The notes: a model not told the origin generated them from the letters alone. Positions 42,494-53,092 are shown, numbered from the stretch's first letter. The stretch is DNA of 64,000 bases from an uncultured Collinsella sp. (GCA_905209455.1 CAJLTA010000001.1:62001-126000); one strand, 5' to 3'. Made by a program: numbers and translations.

Positions 42494-42610
42494 TTGATAA
42501 ATATTTTGTTTTAGAAGTTTTAGACAAACAGGCAATAACAGGCAAAACCTTTGAAATAAACCGTTCACCGTCAATTATCGACCGCTGACCTAACATGGCA
42601 ACCGTATTAA

Positions 42611-42633
42611 CTTGTCTAGATAAGTGATATGAT
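42611..42633 (+). promoter_or_regulatory. Putative GntR operator 2 within the PTS promoter
   Basis: CTTGTCTAGATAAG (42611-42624) lies directly before a TATGAT -10 (42628-42633); the matching -35 is weak (TATTAA, 42605-42610). A bound repressor would sit between -35 and -10. The 42634-42769 stretch is the PTS leader; the open frame through it is not used. Confidence 0.65.
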
Positions 42634-42769
42634 AAAAATAGAAGCGCAAGAAGTCAGGGAAGCGGGCCCACCCGTCCTATTGCACGAGGTACACGCAAAC
42701 GGCGCGTCTGCGGTCTCGAGTGAAGCCAAAACCGCAGCGCTCCGAATGAAGAGAGGGGGATTCCCCGTC

Positions 42770-44377
42770 ATGATGCAAAAGATACAACGTTTTGGCGGTG
42801 CAATGTACACGCCTGCAATTCTTTTCGCATTTTCCGGAATCGTCGTCGGCCTGGGTACGTTGTTTACCACCGAGGCGATCTTTGGCGAGATGGCCACTGC
42901 GGGCCATCTTTGGTTTGATTGCTGGAATGTGCTGCTCCAGGGTGGTTGGACGCTCTTTAACCAGATGCCGTTGCTGTTTTGCGTAGCGTTGCCAATCTCG
43001 CTCGCGAACAAGCAGAACGCTCGCTGCTGCATGGAGGCTTTGGCCATCTACCTTACCTTCAACTACTTTGTAAGCACAATCTTGGGGCAGTGGGGCCCTG
43101 TCTTTGGGGTCGACTACTCTGTCGAGGCGGGCAGCGGTACTGGTCTTGCCACTATCGCAAGCATCAAAACGCTTGATATGGGCATCATGGGCGCGCTTAT
43201 CATTTCAGGTATCGCCACGATGCTTCACAACAAGTACTTCGACACCGAACTTCCTGAGTGGCTGGGCGTGTTCTCGGGCTCCGTGTTCATCTATATGATC
43301 GGTTTCTTCGTTATGGTTCCGGTCGCTCTTATCGCCTGCCTGGTGTGGCCGCATGTTCAGGCTGCTATCTCTGCCTTCCAGGGATTCATCCTTTCCGCCG
43401 GTACGTTTGGCGTGGGTGTCTTTGCTTTCTTCGAGCGCGTGCTGATCCCTACAGGCCTGCACCACTTTATCTATACGCCGTTCTATTACGACAACGCGGC
43501 GGTCAACGGCGGCATCTTTGCTGCTTGGGCCAACATCCTGCCCCAACTGGCTGCCGATCCGAGCATTGCTCTTAAGGATGCCGCACCCTGGGCTGCCTAT
43601 ACCTGCCCTGGTTGGACTAAGGTCTTCGGCTCGCTTGGCGTCGCCATTGCGTTTTATATGACCGCCAAACCCGAGCGCAAGCAGCGCGTCAAGGCTCTGC
43701 TGATCCCGGTCACCCTTACCGCTATGCTTTGCGGTATCACCGAGCCGCTTGACTTCACCTTCCTGTTCATTGCGCCCGGCCTGTTCGTCGTCCACTGCGT
43801 GCTCGGAGCGCTCGGCTGCATGGCTCAAAACCTCCTTGGCGTCGTGGGCATCTTCGACGGCGGCATCATCTCGATGCTCTCGTGGGACTGGCTGCCCCTT
43901 TGGGCCGCACACGGTCTGCAGTACGCCATCTCCATCCTTGTCGGTCTGTGCTTTACCGCCCTTTGGGTCGTGGTCTTCCGTTTCCTGATCGTCAAGTTCG
44001 ACTTTAAGACCCCCGGTCGCGAGGATGACGATGTTGAGGTCGAGCTCAAGTCCAAGGCCGACTACAAGCAAAAGCAGGGCGGTGCTGCTGGCAAATCGGT
44101 CGCCCAGAGTAAAGATGATGAGCGCTTGGTGCTTGCCGAAAACATCCTCGATCTGCTCGGTGGCACGGATAACATCATCGATGTAACTAACTGCGCTACC
44201 CGTCTGCGCGTTAACGTCAAGGACAAGAGCGTCGTTGCACCCGAGGCTTCCTTCAAGGCGATCGGTACGCATGGCTTGGTGGTTCAAGGTCAGTCAATCC
44301 AGGTCATCATCGGCCTTACCGTCCCGCAGGTTCGCGAGAAGTTCGAGAGTCTTCTGAAGTTCGAGAGCCTTCTGTAA
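42770..44377 (+). CDS. PTS alpha-glucoside-type EIIBC transporter
   Basis: Membrane permease that imports and phosphorylates an alpha-glucoside (maltose-type). 535 residues: an EIIC domain starting MMQKIQRFGGAMYTPAILF with ten or so membrane segments and the sugar-site block GITEPLDFTFLFIAPGLF, then a Lys/Asp linker and an EIIB domain with the phosphorylated cysteine in NIIDVTNCATRLRV. ATG at 42770 is chosen because AGAGAGGGGG lies 10 nt upstream and the family starts here. It has no EIIA domain, so the free EIIA at 15.4 kb is a candidate donor. A repeated FESLLKFESLL ends the protein. Confidence 0.93.
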   Translation: MMQKIQRFGGAMYTPAILFAFSGIVVGLGTLFTTEAIFGEMATAGHLWFDCWNVLLQGGWTLFNQMPLLFCVALPISLANKQNARCCMEALAIYLTFNYFVSTILGQWGPVFGVDYSVEAGSGTGLATIASIKTLDMGIMGALIISGIATMLHNKYFDTELPEWLGVFSGSVFIYMIGFFVMVPVALIACLVWPHVQAAISAFQGFILSAGTFGVGVFAFFERVLIPTGLHHFIYTPFYYDNAAVNGGIFAAWANILPQLAADPSIALKDAAPWAAYTCPGWTKVFGSLGVAIAFYMTAKPERKQRVKALLIPVTLTAMLCGITEPLDFTFLFIAPGLFVVHCVLGALGCMAQNLLGVVGIFDGGIISMLSWDWLPLWAAHGLQYAISILVGLCFTALWVVVFRFLIVKFDFKTPGREDDDVEVELKSKADYKQKQGGAAGKSVAQSKDDERLVLAENILDLLGGTDNIIDVTNCATRLRVNVKDKSVVAPEASFKAIGTHGLVVQGQSIQVIIGLTVPQVREKFESLLKFESLL

Positions 44378-44395
44378 ACCATCGTCCATCGAAAC

Positions 44396-44437
44396 AATCG
44401 GCCTTGCAGAGCCGGTATGCACCGCAAGGCCGATTCT
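44396..44437 (+). terminator. Intra-operon hairpin between EIIBC and GH4 genes
   Basis: AATCGGCCTTGC / GCAAGGCCGATT, a perfect 12-bp stem with a 16-nt loop and no T-run. More likely an mRNA-stabilising or attenuating hairpin than a full terminator. Confidence 0.6.
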
Positions 44438-44505
44438 AGAGATAAAAAACTCCACTTCTAGGTAACAATTCCAAACCGTACAGGCCGCGTGCGGGGATGG
44501 ATTGA

Positions 44506-45876
<1,371 letters not shown>

Positions 45877-45916
45877 GGACTGCTGTCCCGAACTCTCACG
45901 CATCTCTGCTTCATTT

Positions 45917-45960
45917 GCGCCGCCGCGGTGTCCGGATTCGCCCGGATGCTGCGGCGGCGC
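45917..45960 (+). terminator. GC-rich hairpin after the GH4 gene
   Basis: GCGCCGCCGC / GCGGCGGCGC perfect 10-bp stem with a further CCGGAT-rich loop. TATACTT follows and may be the -10 of ychF. Short T-run only. Confidence 0.55.
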
Positions 45961-46003
45961 TATACTTATGAAGTTTGAAGTACCTGTACCAAAAGGAGCT
46001 GTC

Positions 46004-47080
46004 GTGTCCCTTTCCATCGGTATCGTGGGCCTGCCCAACGTGGGCAAGTCGACGCTGTTCACCGCGCTTACCAAAAAGACCGGCCTTGCCGCCAACTACC
46101 CGTTTGCCACGATCGACCCCAACGTGGGTATCGTCGATGTGCCCGATAGCCGCCTGCAAAAGCTCGCCGACATCGTCAACCCCGGCCGCATTGTGCCGGC
46201 GACGGTCGAGTTTGTCGACATCGCAGGTCTGGTGAAGGGCGCTAACGAGGGCGAGGGCCTGGGCAACCAGTTCTTGGCAAACATCCGCGAGACCGATGCC
46301 ATCTGCGAGGTCGTGCGCTACTTTAAGGACCCCAACGTCATGCGTGAGGTGGGCCGCACGGGCGAGTTCGTCGATCCTGCCGGCGATGCCGACACCATCA
46401 TGACCGAGCTCATCCTGGCCGACATGGGCACGCTCGAGAAGCAGCTGCCCAAGCTCGAGAAGGAGGCCAAGCGCGACAAGGAGCTCATGCCCAAGTTCGA
46501 GGTGGCCAAGCGCCTGCTTGCCTGGCTCAACGAGGGCAAGCGCGCCGCATCCATGGAGATGACCGACGAGGAGCGTGCCGCCGCCAAGGGCCTGTTCCTG
46601 CTCACCATGAAGCCCATCCTGTATGTGGCCAACGTGGACGAGGATATGCTCAACGACGATCTGGCACCCATCGACGGCGTCAAGCCGCTGCCTATCTGCG
46701 CCAAGATCGAGGCCGAGCTTTCCGAGCTCGATCCCGAGGACGCTGCCGACTACCTGGAGAGCCTGGGCCTGGAGCAGCCCGGCCTGGACGTGCTCGCTCA
46801 GGCTGCCTACAAGCTGCTTGGCCTGCAGTCGTTCTTTACGGCCGGCGAGATGGAGGTCAAGGCCTGGACGGTGCGTCAGGGCGCGACCGCCCCGCAGGCC
46901 GCCGGTGTCATCCACACCGACTTTGAGCGCGGCTTTATTAAGGCCGAGGTCATTGGCTACGACGACTACATCGAGCTCGGCGGCGAGCAGGGCGCTAAGG
47001 CTGCCGGCAAGCTGCGCATTGAGGGCAAGGACTATGTCATGGCCGATGGCGACGTCGTGCACTTCCGCTTTAACGTGTAA
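46004..47080 (+). CDS. ychF: Redox-regulated/ribosome-binding GTPase-like ATPase YchF (OLA1)
   Basis: Universal Obg-family P-loop protein that prefers ATP and associates with ribosomes. 358 residues: G1 [11 protein letters not shown], the phenylalanine-type switch [14 protein letters not shown]3 [20 protein letters not shown], a helical hairpin and a C-terminal TGS domain ([17 protein letters not shown]...). The start is GTG at 46004, 5 nt after AAGGAG, giving the usual [16 protein letters not shown] N-terminus. A small membrane-protein gene follows 11 nt downstream and is probably co-transcribed. Confidence 0.96.
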   Translation: MSLSIGIVGLPNVGKSTLFTALTKKTGLAANYPFATIDPNVGIVDVPDSRLQKLADIVNPGRIVPATVEFVDIAGLVKGANEGEGLGNQFLANIRETDAICEVVRYFKDPNVMREVGRTGEFVDPAGDADTIMTELILADMGTLEKQLPKLEKEAKRDKELMPKFEVAKRLLAWLNEGKRAASMEMTDEERAAAKGLFLLTMKPILYVANVDEDMLNDDLAPIDGVKPLPICAKIEAELSELDPEDAADYLESLGLEQPGLDVLAQAAYKLLGLQSFFTAGEMEVKAWTVRQGATAPQAAGVIHTDFERGFIKAEVIGYDDYIELGGEQGAKAAGKLRIEGKDYVMADGDVVHFRFNV

Positions 47081-47091
47081 GGGCGACGCGC

Positions 47092-47475
47092 ATGTTTAAA
47101 TATGGCAAAAAAGCCGGCTACATGGGCATCGCGCTGCTGGTGCTCGCGGTGATTCCGCTGGTGGTTGCAGCGTTTGTTATCCCCAACATTGGTCCCGAGG
47201 TGGCAACAAAGTTTAACGCAGCAGGCGAGGTGACGCGTTGGGGTAAGAGCTACGAGCTGCTGGCACTGCCGGTACTCAATCTGCTGCTGAGCGTGGCGAC
47301 GTACTTTACGGCGGGACGCCAAGCCAAGAACAATGACGACTCCGCCGCCATGGCGCGCATCGTGTGCGAGCGCTACCTGCGCAACGGTTGCATTACGGGT
47401 GTGTTCCTCAACGTGATCAACGTTTACTTTATGTACTCGGCGATTACCGGAACGGGCTTTGGCTTTGGTTTCTAG
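47092..47475 (+). CDS. Small membrane protein with DUF1648-like motif
   Basis: 127 residues with three or so membrane segments. The stretch IPNIGPEVATKFNAAGEVTRWG matches in pattern the DUF1648 motif (a 'P..I..HFN..G..D.W' signature) seen at the N-terminus of SdpI-type immunity/signal proteins. The rest is a Gly/Phe-ended membrane tail (TGTGFGFGF). The role is unknown; SdpI members bind toxins or sensors, but a role here is speculative. Co-directional with ychF, 11 nt apart. Confidence 0.75.
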   Translation: MFKYGKKAGYMGIALLVLAVIPLVVAAFVIPNIGPEVATKFNAAGEVTRWGKSYELLALPVLNLLLSVATYFTAGRQAKNNDDSAAMARIVCERYLRNGCITGVFLNVINVYFMYSAITGTGFGFGF

Positions 47476-47484
47476 CTTGTCCTT

Positions 47485-47874
47485 TTAGGCAACGAGCCTG
47501 CAAGCATATTCGATGGCTGCTGCGAGGCCGCCGCTCGATCGTGGTTGAAAGACTGCATCGGCGGCGGCCTCGTTTTCGTATCCGGCGCCGCGAAGGGCGA
47601 GTGCTATGCCGGCTTCTAAAAGGAGCGGCAGGCCGCGTTGGCTGGTTGCGATTACGGCAGCCTGATTGAGCGAGCAGCCGTGCGTTTGGCATCGGATGGC
47701 AAGTTCACCTCGCGCCGGGCAAGGGACCAGAACGGCGGCGACGCGACTTGATAGCAATGCAAATGCTGTGCGCTCATCGGGCGAAAGGCATTCAGCTTCA
47801 ACGACGACGAGCTTGGGCGGCGCGCTGTTTGTGCGAAGCGTGGCTCGGTACATGCGGACCGAAGAACCCGACAT
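47485..47874 (-). CDS. Hypothetical protein
   Basis: 129 residues, no membrane segment or signal. AGGAG at a good distance supports the start at 47874. The last 45 residues (GLPLLLEAGIALALRGAGYENEAAADAVF ... GGLAAAIEYAC) have the spacing of the end of Cof-type HAD phosphatases, but the catalytic aspartates are missing. It is divergent from a small XRE regulator, with a 24-bp palindrome between, so it is probably that regulator's target. Function unknown. Confidence 0.6.
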   Translation of the reverse strand: MSGSSVRMYRATLRTNSAPPKLVVVEAECLSPDERTAFALLSSRVAAVLVPCPARGELAIRCQTHGCSLNQAAVIATSQRGLPLLLEAGIALALRGAGYENEAAADAVFQPRSSGGLAAAIEYACRLVA

Positions 47875-47897
47875 AGAAAACTCCTGTGTATTCGGGA

Positions 47898-47921
47898 AAA
47901 CGTAAACTATAGTTTACGTTT
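47898..47921. promoter_or_regulatory. Perfect 24-bp palindromic operator
   Basis: AAACGTAAACTATAGTTTACGTTT is fully self-complementary, centred between the divergent small gene and the XRE-type regulator. It contains TATAGT, so it also overlaps a -10. Confidence 0.8.
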
Positions 47922-47950
47922 ATGTTCGGCTCCATTTCAAACTCGGCTGC

Positions 47951-48169
47951 ATGGACGAACGTGCGAAACAGATTCTTGGCAGGCGGGTCGAAGAGACACG
48001 CAGGGACCTTGGTATCTCCAAGGTTGATTTTTGTGTGGCGACAGGAATCAGCCGACCCTACCTCGACCGAATCGAAGATGGGACGGCAAATTTCACGCTC
48101 AAGGTTCTATTTAAGATCGCGCCCGCACTCGGCATGACGGTGTCAGAGCTTCTCGAGGGTATCGAATAG
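47951..48169 (+). CDS. XRE-family helix-turn-helix regulator (short)
   Basis: 72 residues, one Cro/C1-type helix-turn-helix and nothing else: RRDLGISKVDFCVATGISRPYLDRIEDG with the recognition helix around SRPYLDRIE. A free-standing HTH of this size usually represses its own and a divergent gene. The nearest ribosome-binding site is weak. The perfect palindrome at 47898-47921 just upstream fits autorepression. Target genes other than the divergent 129-residue protein are not evident. Confidence 0.8.
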   Translation: MDERAKQILGRRVEETRRDLGISKVDFCVATGISRPYLDRIEDGTANFTLKVLFKIAPALGMTVSELLEGIE

Positions 48170-48200
48170 GGCGTTCCTCGCTGCTAATTGACGCTCTTTG

Positions 48201-48453
48201 GGCGGGTCCCCCTGGTTTCGATGTGCAAAATCGCGAGTATTCAGCACTTGTTCAGCCGTAGATGGTAGCTCGAGCGGCTGGCTTTGCCTTTTTGACAGTA
48301 GTTAATCCACACGCTTAATAAAAATGTGGAATAAATATTTACTAGACGGCCTCTTCGCCCTAAAAGTTCGTCTAACAATCGGCCGATTCTATGTCTCCGG
48401 CGGAGAAATTGCAGAATACTCCGATTTTTGCACGGCCCGAGGGGGACCACCTG
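48201..48453. repeat. Imperfect inverted-repeat element, about 250 bp
   Basis: A left arm of roughly 40 nt (48201-48242, with GTCCCCCTGG...TGCAAAATCGCGAGTATTC) pairs imperfectly with a right arm (48413-48453, GAATACTCCGATTTTTGCAC...GAGGGGGACC). The 170 nt between has no good open frame and is AT-rich. It resembles a MITE. No target duplication was found. Confidence 0.55.
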
Positions 48454-48490
48454 TCGTTTGAGGCTGCGATAAGTGGAACTGCCTTAGGGA

Positions 48491-49504
48491 TTACGCCATC
48501 GGGATGCGGTCGTGGTTGACTTGCCTGTAGAACAGGCGCTGGATTTCGGCGGCATCGCGTGACTGGCCGAGTGCCCACATGGTCTTGGCCACGAGCGTCT
48601 CGGTGGTCATGTCATCGCCGCGCAGAATGCCCGGATGATCGGCGTAAGCACGGCCGACCTCATAAACGCCCAGATCGAGGCCCTCTTCGGGGACCTGCGT
48701 GGTCATAACGACGGTGCGGCCCGAATCGACCCAGCGGAAAATTGCCTCTTGGAACGACTCGCCCGACTCACCAAACTCGGGGATACCGCCAATGCCAAAG
48801 GTCTCCAGAATCACGGCGTCGTAGCTATCGGCAAGGGCGTCGAGGATGCCCGGGTTTACGCCGGGCGTAAGCTTGAGTACAAATACGCGCGGGTCGATGC
48901 TGTCGTAGAAACGAACCGGGCTCTCATTCTGATGAGTGCCGTGAAGCCCGTTGCGCACAATGCGGTCGTTGCGGATGTAGGCAATGGGCGGATAGTTGAC
49001 GCTAATGAACGCGTTAAAGCTCATGGTGCGCTGTTTGCGGGCGCGCGTGCCGGCAATGGCGACGCCGCCAAACACGATCGATACGTCGTGCGAGTGCTCG
49101 TCGAGCGCATAGAGCAGGCTCTGGTACAGATTGAGCTTGGCGTCGGTAAAGGGGTTGCCCATGGGCTTTTGCGAGCCGGTGAGCACGATGGGCTTGGGGC
49201 TGTCTTGAATCAGGTAGGAAAGCGCCGCCGCGGTGTAGCTCATGGTGTCGGTGCCGTGTAGAATCACGAAGCCGTCGTGGTCGGCATAACCCTCGACGAT
49301 GACATCGCGGATCTGCATCCAGTCACTGGGGCGCATATTGGTGCTGTCGATGTTCATGGGCTGCACCACGTCGAGCTCGCAGAGGCCCGAGATCTCGGGG
49401 ACGCTCTGGGCGAGCTCCTCACCGGTCAGGGCGGGGGAGAGGCCGTTGCCGTCCTCGGTCGATGCGATGGTGCCGCCCGTGGCGATGAGAAGGATGCGCT
49501 TCAT
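48491..49504 (-). CDS. ansA: Type I (cytosolic) L-asparaginase
   Basis: Hydrolyses asparagine to aspartate and ammonia. 337 residues with the two catalytic threonine motifs, ATGGTIAST near the N-terminus and LHGTDTMSYTAAAL, plus TGSQKPMGNPFTDAK. No signal peptide, so it works in the cytosol. The start at 49504 (MKRILLIATGG) follows AGGAA; the longer frame is not supported. The gene is alone on the minus strand between the imperfect repeat and guaA. Confidence 0.95.
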   Translation of the reverse strand: MKRILLIATGGTIASTEDGNGLSPALTGEELAQSVPEISGLCELDVVQPMNIDSTNMRPSDWMQIRDVIVEGYADHDGFVILHGTDTMSYTAAALSYLIQDSPKPIVLTGSQKPMGNPFTDAKLNLYQSLLYALDEHSHDVSIVFGGVAIAGTRARKQRTMSFNAFISVNYPPIAYIRNDRIVRNGLHGTHQNESPVRFYDSIDPRVFVLKLTPGVNPGILDALADSYDAVILETFGIGGIPEFGESGESFQEAIFRWVDSGRTVVMTTQVPEEGLDLGVYEVGRAYADHPGILRGDDMTTETLVAKTMWALGQSRDAAEIQRLFYRQVNHDRIPMA

Positions 49505-49771
49505 GCTGGTATTCCTATCGTATTTGCCGCCGCAGAGGCGGAGTCGTTCGGCAGTATTGTGGCACAGAGCGTTCAATGTTCAAACGTATTACATCATCTG
49601 TAACGTCTGGTAACACTTCAATTGCCGTCAAATAGGGGCCCAGGTCGTGCGTTTGCCGTGCGCTGATGGCTGCGAGGGACGAGAAACCCCATATAACGTG
49701 TACACTATGAAAGTTATTCTCGTTTATTCGCGCGGGTGGGCACCGGCTCCCCGCCAACAAGAGGGGGAACC

Positions 49772-51370
49772 ATGGATCAAAAGGCTTCCGCAAAGGTCCT
49801 CGTACTCGACTTTGGTGCGCAGTACGGTCAGCTCATTGCCCGTCGCGTCCGCGACCTCAACGTGTATTCCGAGATCGTCCCCTGCGACATCTCGGCCGAC
49901 GAGATTCGCGAGATGAACGCCTCTGCGCTCATCCTTTCCGGCGGCCCGGCCTCTGTGTATGCCGAGGACGCTCCGTCTATCGACCCCGCCATCTTTGACC
50001 TGGGCCTTCCCGTCCTGGGCTTTTGCTACGGCCATCAGATCACGGCCGTGACGCTCGGCGGCAAGGTCGGCCACTCCGAGGTGGGCGAGTACGGCCGCGC
50101 CACCATCACGCGCACGGCCGGCGCCAAGCTCTTTAACTCCACGCCCATGGAGCAAACCGTGTGGATGAGCCATCGCGACGCCGTTTCCGAGGTGCCCGAG
50201 GGCTTTACCGTTACCGCCAGCACCGACGTGTGCCCGGTTGCCGCCATGGAGTGCGTCGAGCGCAAGATTTTCACCACGCAGTTCCACCCCGAGGTCAAGC
50301 ATTCCGAGTATGGTCAGCAGCTGCTGAGCAACTTCCTGTTTGAGATCTGCGGCCTGGAGCCCAACTGGAGCATGGACAACCTGGTCGAGACCATGACGGC
50401 CGAGTTCCGCGAGAAGGTCGGCGACGACCGCGTGATTCTGGCCCTGTCCGGTGGCGTCGACTCCTCCGTCGTGGCCGCGCTGGGCGCCCGCGCCGTGGGC
50501 AAGCAGATGACCTGCGTGTTCATCAACCACGGCCTGCTGCGCAAGGGCGAGCCCGAGCAGGTGGAGGAGGTCTTCACCAAGCAGTTTGACGTCGACTTTA
50601 TCCACGTCCACGCCGAGGACCGTTATGCCGAGCTTCTGGCCGGCGTGATCGAGCCCGAGGAGAAGCGCCGCATCATCGGTACGCAGTTCTGGAAAGAGTT
50701 CTTCGCGGTTGCTCAGCAGCTCGAGACCGATGGCAAGCCGGTCAAGTACCTGGCTCAGGGCACCATCTACCCCGACATCATCGAGTCCGGCGCTCGCAAG
50801 ACGGGCGGCAAGACGGCCACCATCAAGAGCCATCACAACCTGATCCCGTTCCCCGATGGCGTGCACTTCGACCTTATTGAGCCGCTCGACCACTTCTTTA
50901 AGGACGAGGTCCGCGCACTTGGTCTGGCGCTTGGCCTGCCGGGTCACATCGTGTTCCGTCAGCCTTTCCCGGGCCCGGGTCTGGCCATCCGCATCATCGG
51001 TGCGGTCGACAAGGAGAAACTCGAGATTCTCAAGAACGCCGATGCTATTGTGCGCGAGGAGCTCGACGCCTACAACCAGCGTCTGTTTGAGCAGACCGGC
51101 GAGCGCAACTCCGAGCACAGCTGCTGGCAGTATTTCGCGGTCCTGCCCGACATCAAGTCCGTCGGCGTTATGGGCGACGAGCGCACCTACCAGCGTCCGA
51201 TCATCCTGCGTGCCGTCGAGTCCAGCGATGCCATGACCGCCGACTGGGCCAAGCTGCCCTACGATGTTCTGGCCCGCATCTCCGGCCGTATCGTGGCCGA
51301 GGTTTCCGGCGCCAACCGCGTGTGCTACGACATCACGTCCAAGCCGCCCGCGACCATCGAGTGGGAGTAG
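49772..51370 (+). CDS. guaA: GMP synthase (glutamine-hydrolysing)
   Basis: Converts XMP to GMP. 532 residues: a class I glutaminase domain (Cys85 in VLGFCYGHQ; QFHPEVKHSEYG), an ATP-pyrophosphatase domain with LALSGGVDSSVVAAL, and the dimerisation tail (VFRQPFPGPGLAIRI; SKPPATIEWE). ATG at 49772 follows GAGGGGG; MDQKASAK is the family-like start. A hairpin of 11 bp lies 35 nt after the stop. Confidence 0.97.
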   Translation: MDQKASAKVLVLDFGAQYGQLIARRVRDLNVYSEIVPCDISADEIREMNASALILSGGPASVYAEDAPSIDPAIFDLGLPVLGFCYGHQITAVTLGGKVGHSEVGEYGRATITRTAGAKLFNSTPMEQTVWMSHRDAVSEVPEGFTVTASTDVCPVAAMECVERKIFTTQFHPEVKHSEYGQQLLSNFLFEICGLEPNWSMDNLVETMTAEFREKVGDDRVILALSGGVDSSVVAALGARAVGKQMTCVFINHGLLRKGEPEQVEEVFTKQFDVDFIHVHAEDRYAELLAGVIEPEEKRRIIGTQFWKEFFAVAQQLETDGKPVKYLAQGTIYPDIIESGARKTGGKTATIKSHHNLIPFPDGVHFDLIEPLDHFFKDEVRALGLALGLPGHIVFRQPFPGPGLAIRIIGAVDKEKLEILKNADAIVREELDAYNQRLFEQTGERNSEHSCWQYFAVLPDIKSVGVMGDERTYQRPIILRAVESSDAMTADWAKLPYDVLARISGRIVAEVSGANRVCYDITSKPPATIEWE

Positions 51371-51404
51371 AACAGACGTTCGATTCTATGCTATAGTGTT
51401 TGCC

Positions 51405-51438
51405 AATGGGCGCGGCATCTTCCGAATCCGCGCCCATT
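51405..51438 (+). terminator. Hairpin downstream of guaA
   Basis: AATGGGCGCGG / CCGCGCCCATT perfect 11-bp stem with a 12-nt loop; no T-run follows. Confidence 0.6.
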
Positions 51439-51439
51439 G

Positions 51440-51625
51440 CTATACGGGCCTTACGATGACGAGCTGACGATCATAGGCGCCATGCGTGCATTTGCGGCGG
51501 AACGGGGATATGCGCCCGACTTCTCCGAATCCCGCCTCTGTCACGAGATTTACCTCTCCGACCCGCGCAAGTACGCGCCGGAGAAGCTCAAGACCGTGAT
51601 TCGCCATCCCATCAAGCCGATTTAG
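51440..51625 (+). pseudogene. 3' remnant of a GyrI-like effector-binding-domain protein
   Basis: About 60 codons whose translation (YGPYDDE..., then HEIYLSDPRKYAPEKLKTVI) matches the C-terminal half of GyrI-like small-molecule-binding domain proteins, which are usually about 150-220 residues. The 5' half is missing: upstream sequence is guaA and its hairpin. No start codon with a ribosome site is present. This marks the left edge of the accessory island. The following 51626-51826 holds nothing that I can support as a gene. Confidence 0.75.
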
Positions 51626-51826
51626 CGAAACGAGCGCCGCCGTGCGGTCCGGCTTTTGGGGTTTATCAATTGGTAGTCCGCGTCGATCGAGCAAGCTGCC
51701 CTGCCTCCCGGCAGGTGCGTAATCCCCTTGGTCGATCCGTCTCGAGGTGCGCTCTTTGCTCATTTTGTGGCGTGGAGTTACGATACTCCTAAAAGTGTAA
51801 CCAGATTCGAGTTTTAGGAGCAGCTT

Positions 51827-53092
51827 TTGAAGGGTGGCAGACTCAGGAACCGCGATAGATACCTCGAGGAGGCGATGCTCTTCCGTGACACCGACCTCAT
51901 CAAGGTGATCACGGGCGTGCGCAGGTGCGGCAAGTCGAGCCTTCTCGATCTAATTAGGATGGCCGTCGAGTCTGAAGGAGTCGCTGGCCGCGGCTTTGTG
52001 AGCGTCAACCTGGAAAGCAAGGGTACGGGCATCAAGACGGAGGACCAGCTTTATGATTACGTTCGCGGGCGCCTGTCGGACAAGGGTCGCACCTACGTTT
52101 TCATAGACGAGCCCCAGAGAATCGATGGCTGGCAGGATGCGGTCAACGCAATGAGGATCGACTTCGATTGCGACATCTACCTCACGGGCTCGAATGCGTA
52201 TCTTCTCTCGAGCGAGCTGGCCACCTATCTCTCCGGGCGCTACGTAGAGGTAAAGATGCTGCCCCTGTCCTTCTCCGAGTTCGCCGACTTCTGCGGAATC
52301 GAGTTCGTATCGGGAACTTCGGTGGCTCTCACTCCCGAGGGGGATCCCGTTCTCTTCGACGACATGCTTACTCGTTACCTTGAGTACGGGGGCATGCCAG
52401 CCATCGCATCCCTCTCGACGACCCAGGCGCAGCACTCGGCGTACATGTCCGGCGTCTACGAAGCCATCGCCGTGCGTGATATTGTCAACCGTGAGCGCGG
52501 GAAGGGCAAAAGTGCGGTGACTGACCCTTCCCTGCTGCGCCATGTGGCCGAATTCCTGGCGGACAACATCGGCAACGAGTGCTCGTCGAGTCGAATCGCC
52601 GGCGCGTTAACTTCTGCGGGGCCGAAGACCACGAACAAGACCGTTTCCTCGTATGTGGGTGCGCTTGAGGAGGCCTTCCTGTTCTATCGTGCCACGCGTT
52701 ACGATTTGCACGGCAAGGCGCTCCTCAAGACGAACCCAAAGGAGTACATCGTCGACACCGGCTTCAGGACCTGGATGGCCGGCTATAGGGTCACGGATAC
52801 TGGCCGCCTGTTCGAGAACGCCGTGTATCTCCAGCTGCTCTACGAAGGATGGAGCGTGCATGTGGGCAAGCTCTATGGCAAGGAAGTCGACTTCGTTGCG
52901 ACGAAGGACGGGCGCGTGCTCTACGTGCAGGCGACTGACGAGATGTTCGCAAGCGAGACCAGGGAGCGAGAGATCGCCCCTCTGAAGTCGATACGAGACA
53001 ACCACGAGAAGATCGTGGTCGTGAGGCAGGGTTCCTACGACACGGATATCGACGGCATCCGCATCGTGAGCGCGAGGGACTTTTTCCTCTAG
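51827..53092 (+). CDS. AAA ATPase of the DUF4143 type
   Basis: 421 residues: P-loop TGVRRCGKSSLL at about 29-40, Walker B-like VFIDEPQ, sensor motif YLTGSNAYLLSSEL, and a C-terminal DUF4143 nuclease-like half (LFENAVYLQLLYEGW; EVDFVATKDGR with the KE-D pattern). It is a very common family of unknown function in gut bacteria, possibly a DNA-dependent ATPase. Start TTG at 51827 is inferred from AGGAGC upstream. It is the first gene of the island after the GyrI remnant, and codons are less GC-rich than in guaA. Confidence 0.85.
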   Translation: MKGGRLRNRDRYLEEAMLFRDTDLIKVITGVRRCGKSSLLDLIRMAVESEGVAGRGFVSVNLESKGTGIKTEDQLYDYVRGRLSDKGRTYVFIDEPQRIDGWQDAVNAMRIDFDCDIYLTGSNAYLLSSELATYLSGRYVEVKMLPLSFSEFADFCGIEFVSGTSVALTPEGDPVLFDDMLTRYLEYGGMPAIASLSTTQAQHSAYMSGVYEAIAVRDIVNRERGKGKSAVTDPSLLRHVAEFLADNIGNECSSSRIAGALTSAGPKTTNKTVSSYVGALEEAFLFYRATRYDLHGKALLKTNPKEYIVDTGFRTWMAGYRVTDTGRLFENAVYLQLLYEGWSVHVGKLYGKEVDFVATKDGRVLYVQATDEMFASETREREIAPLKSIRDNHEKIVVVRQGSYDTDIDGIRIVSARDFFL

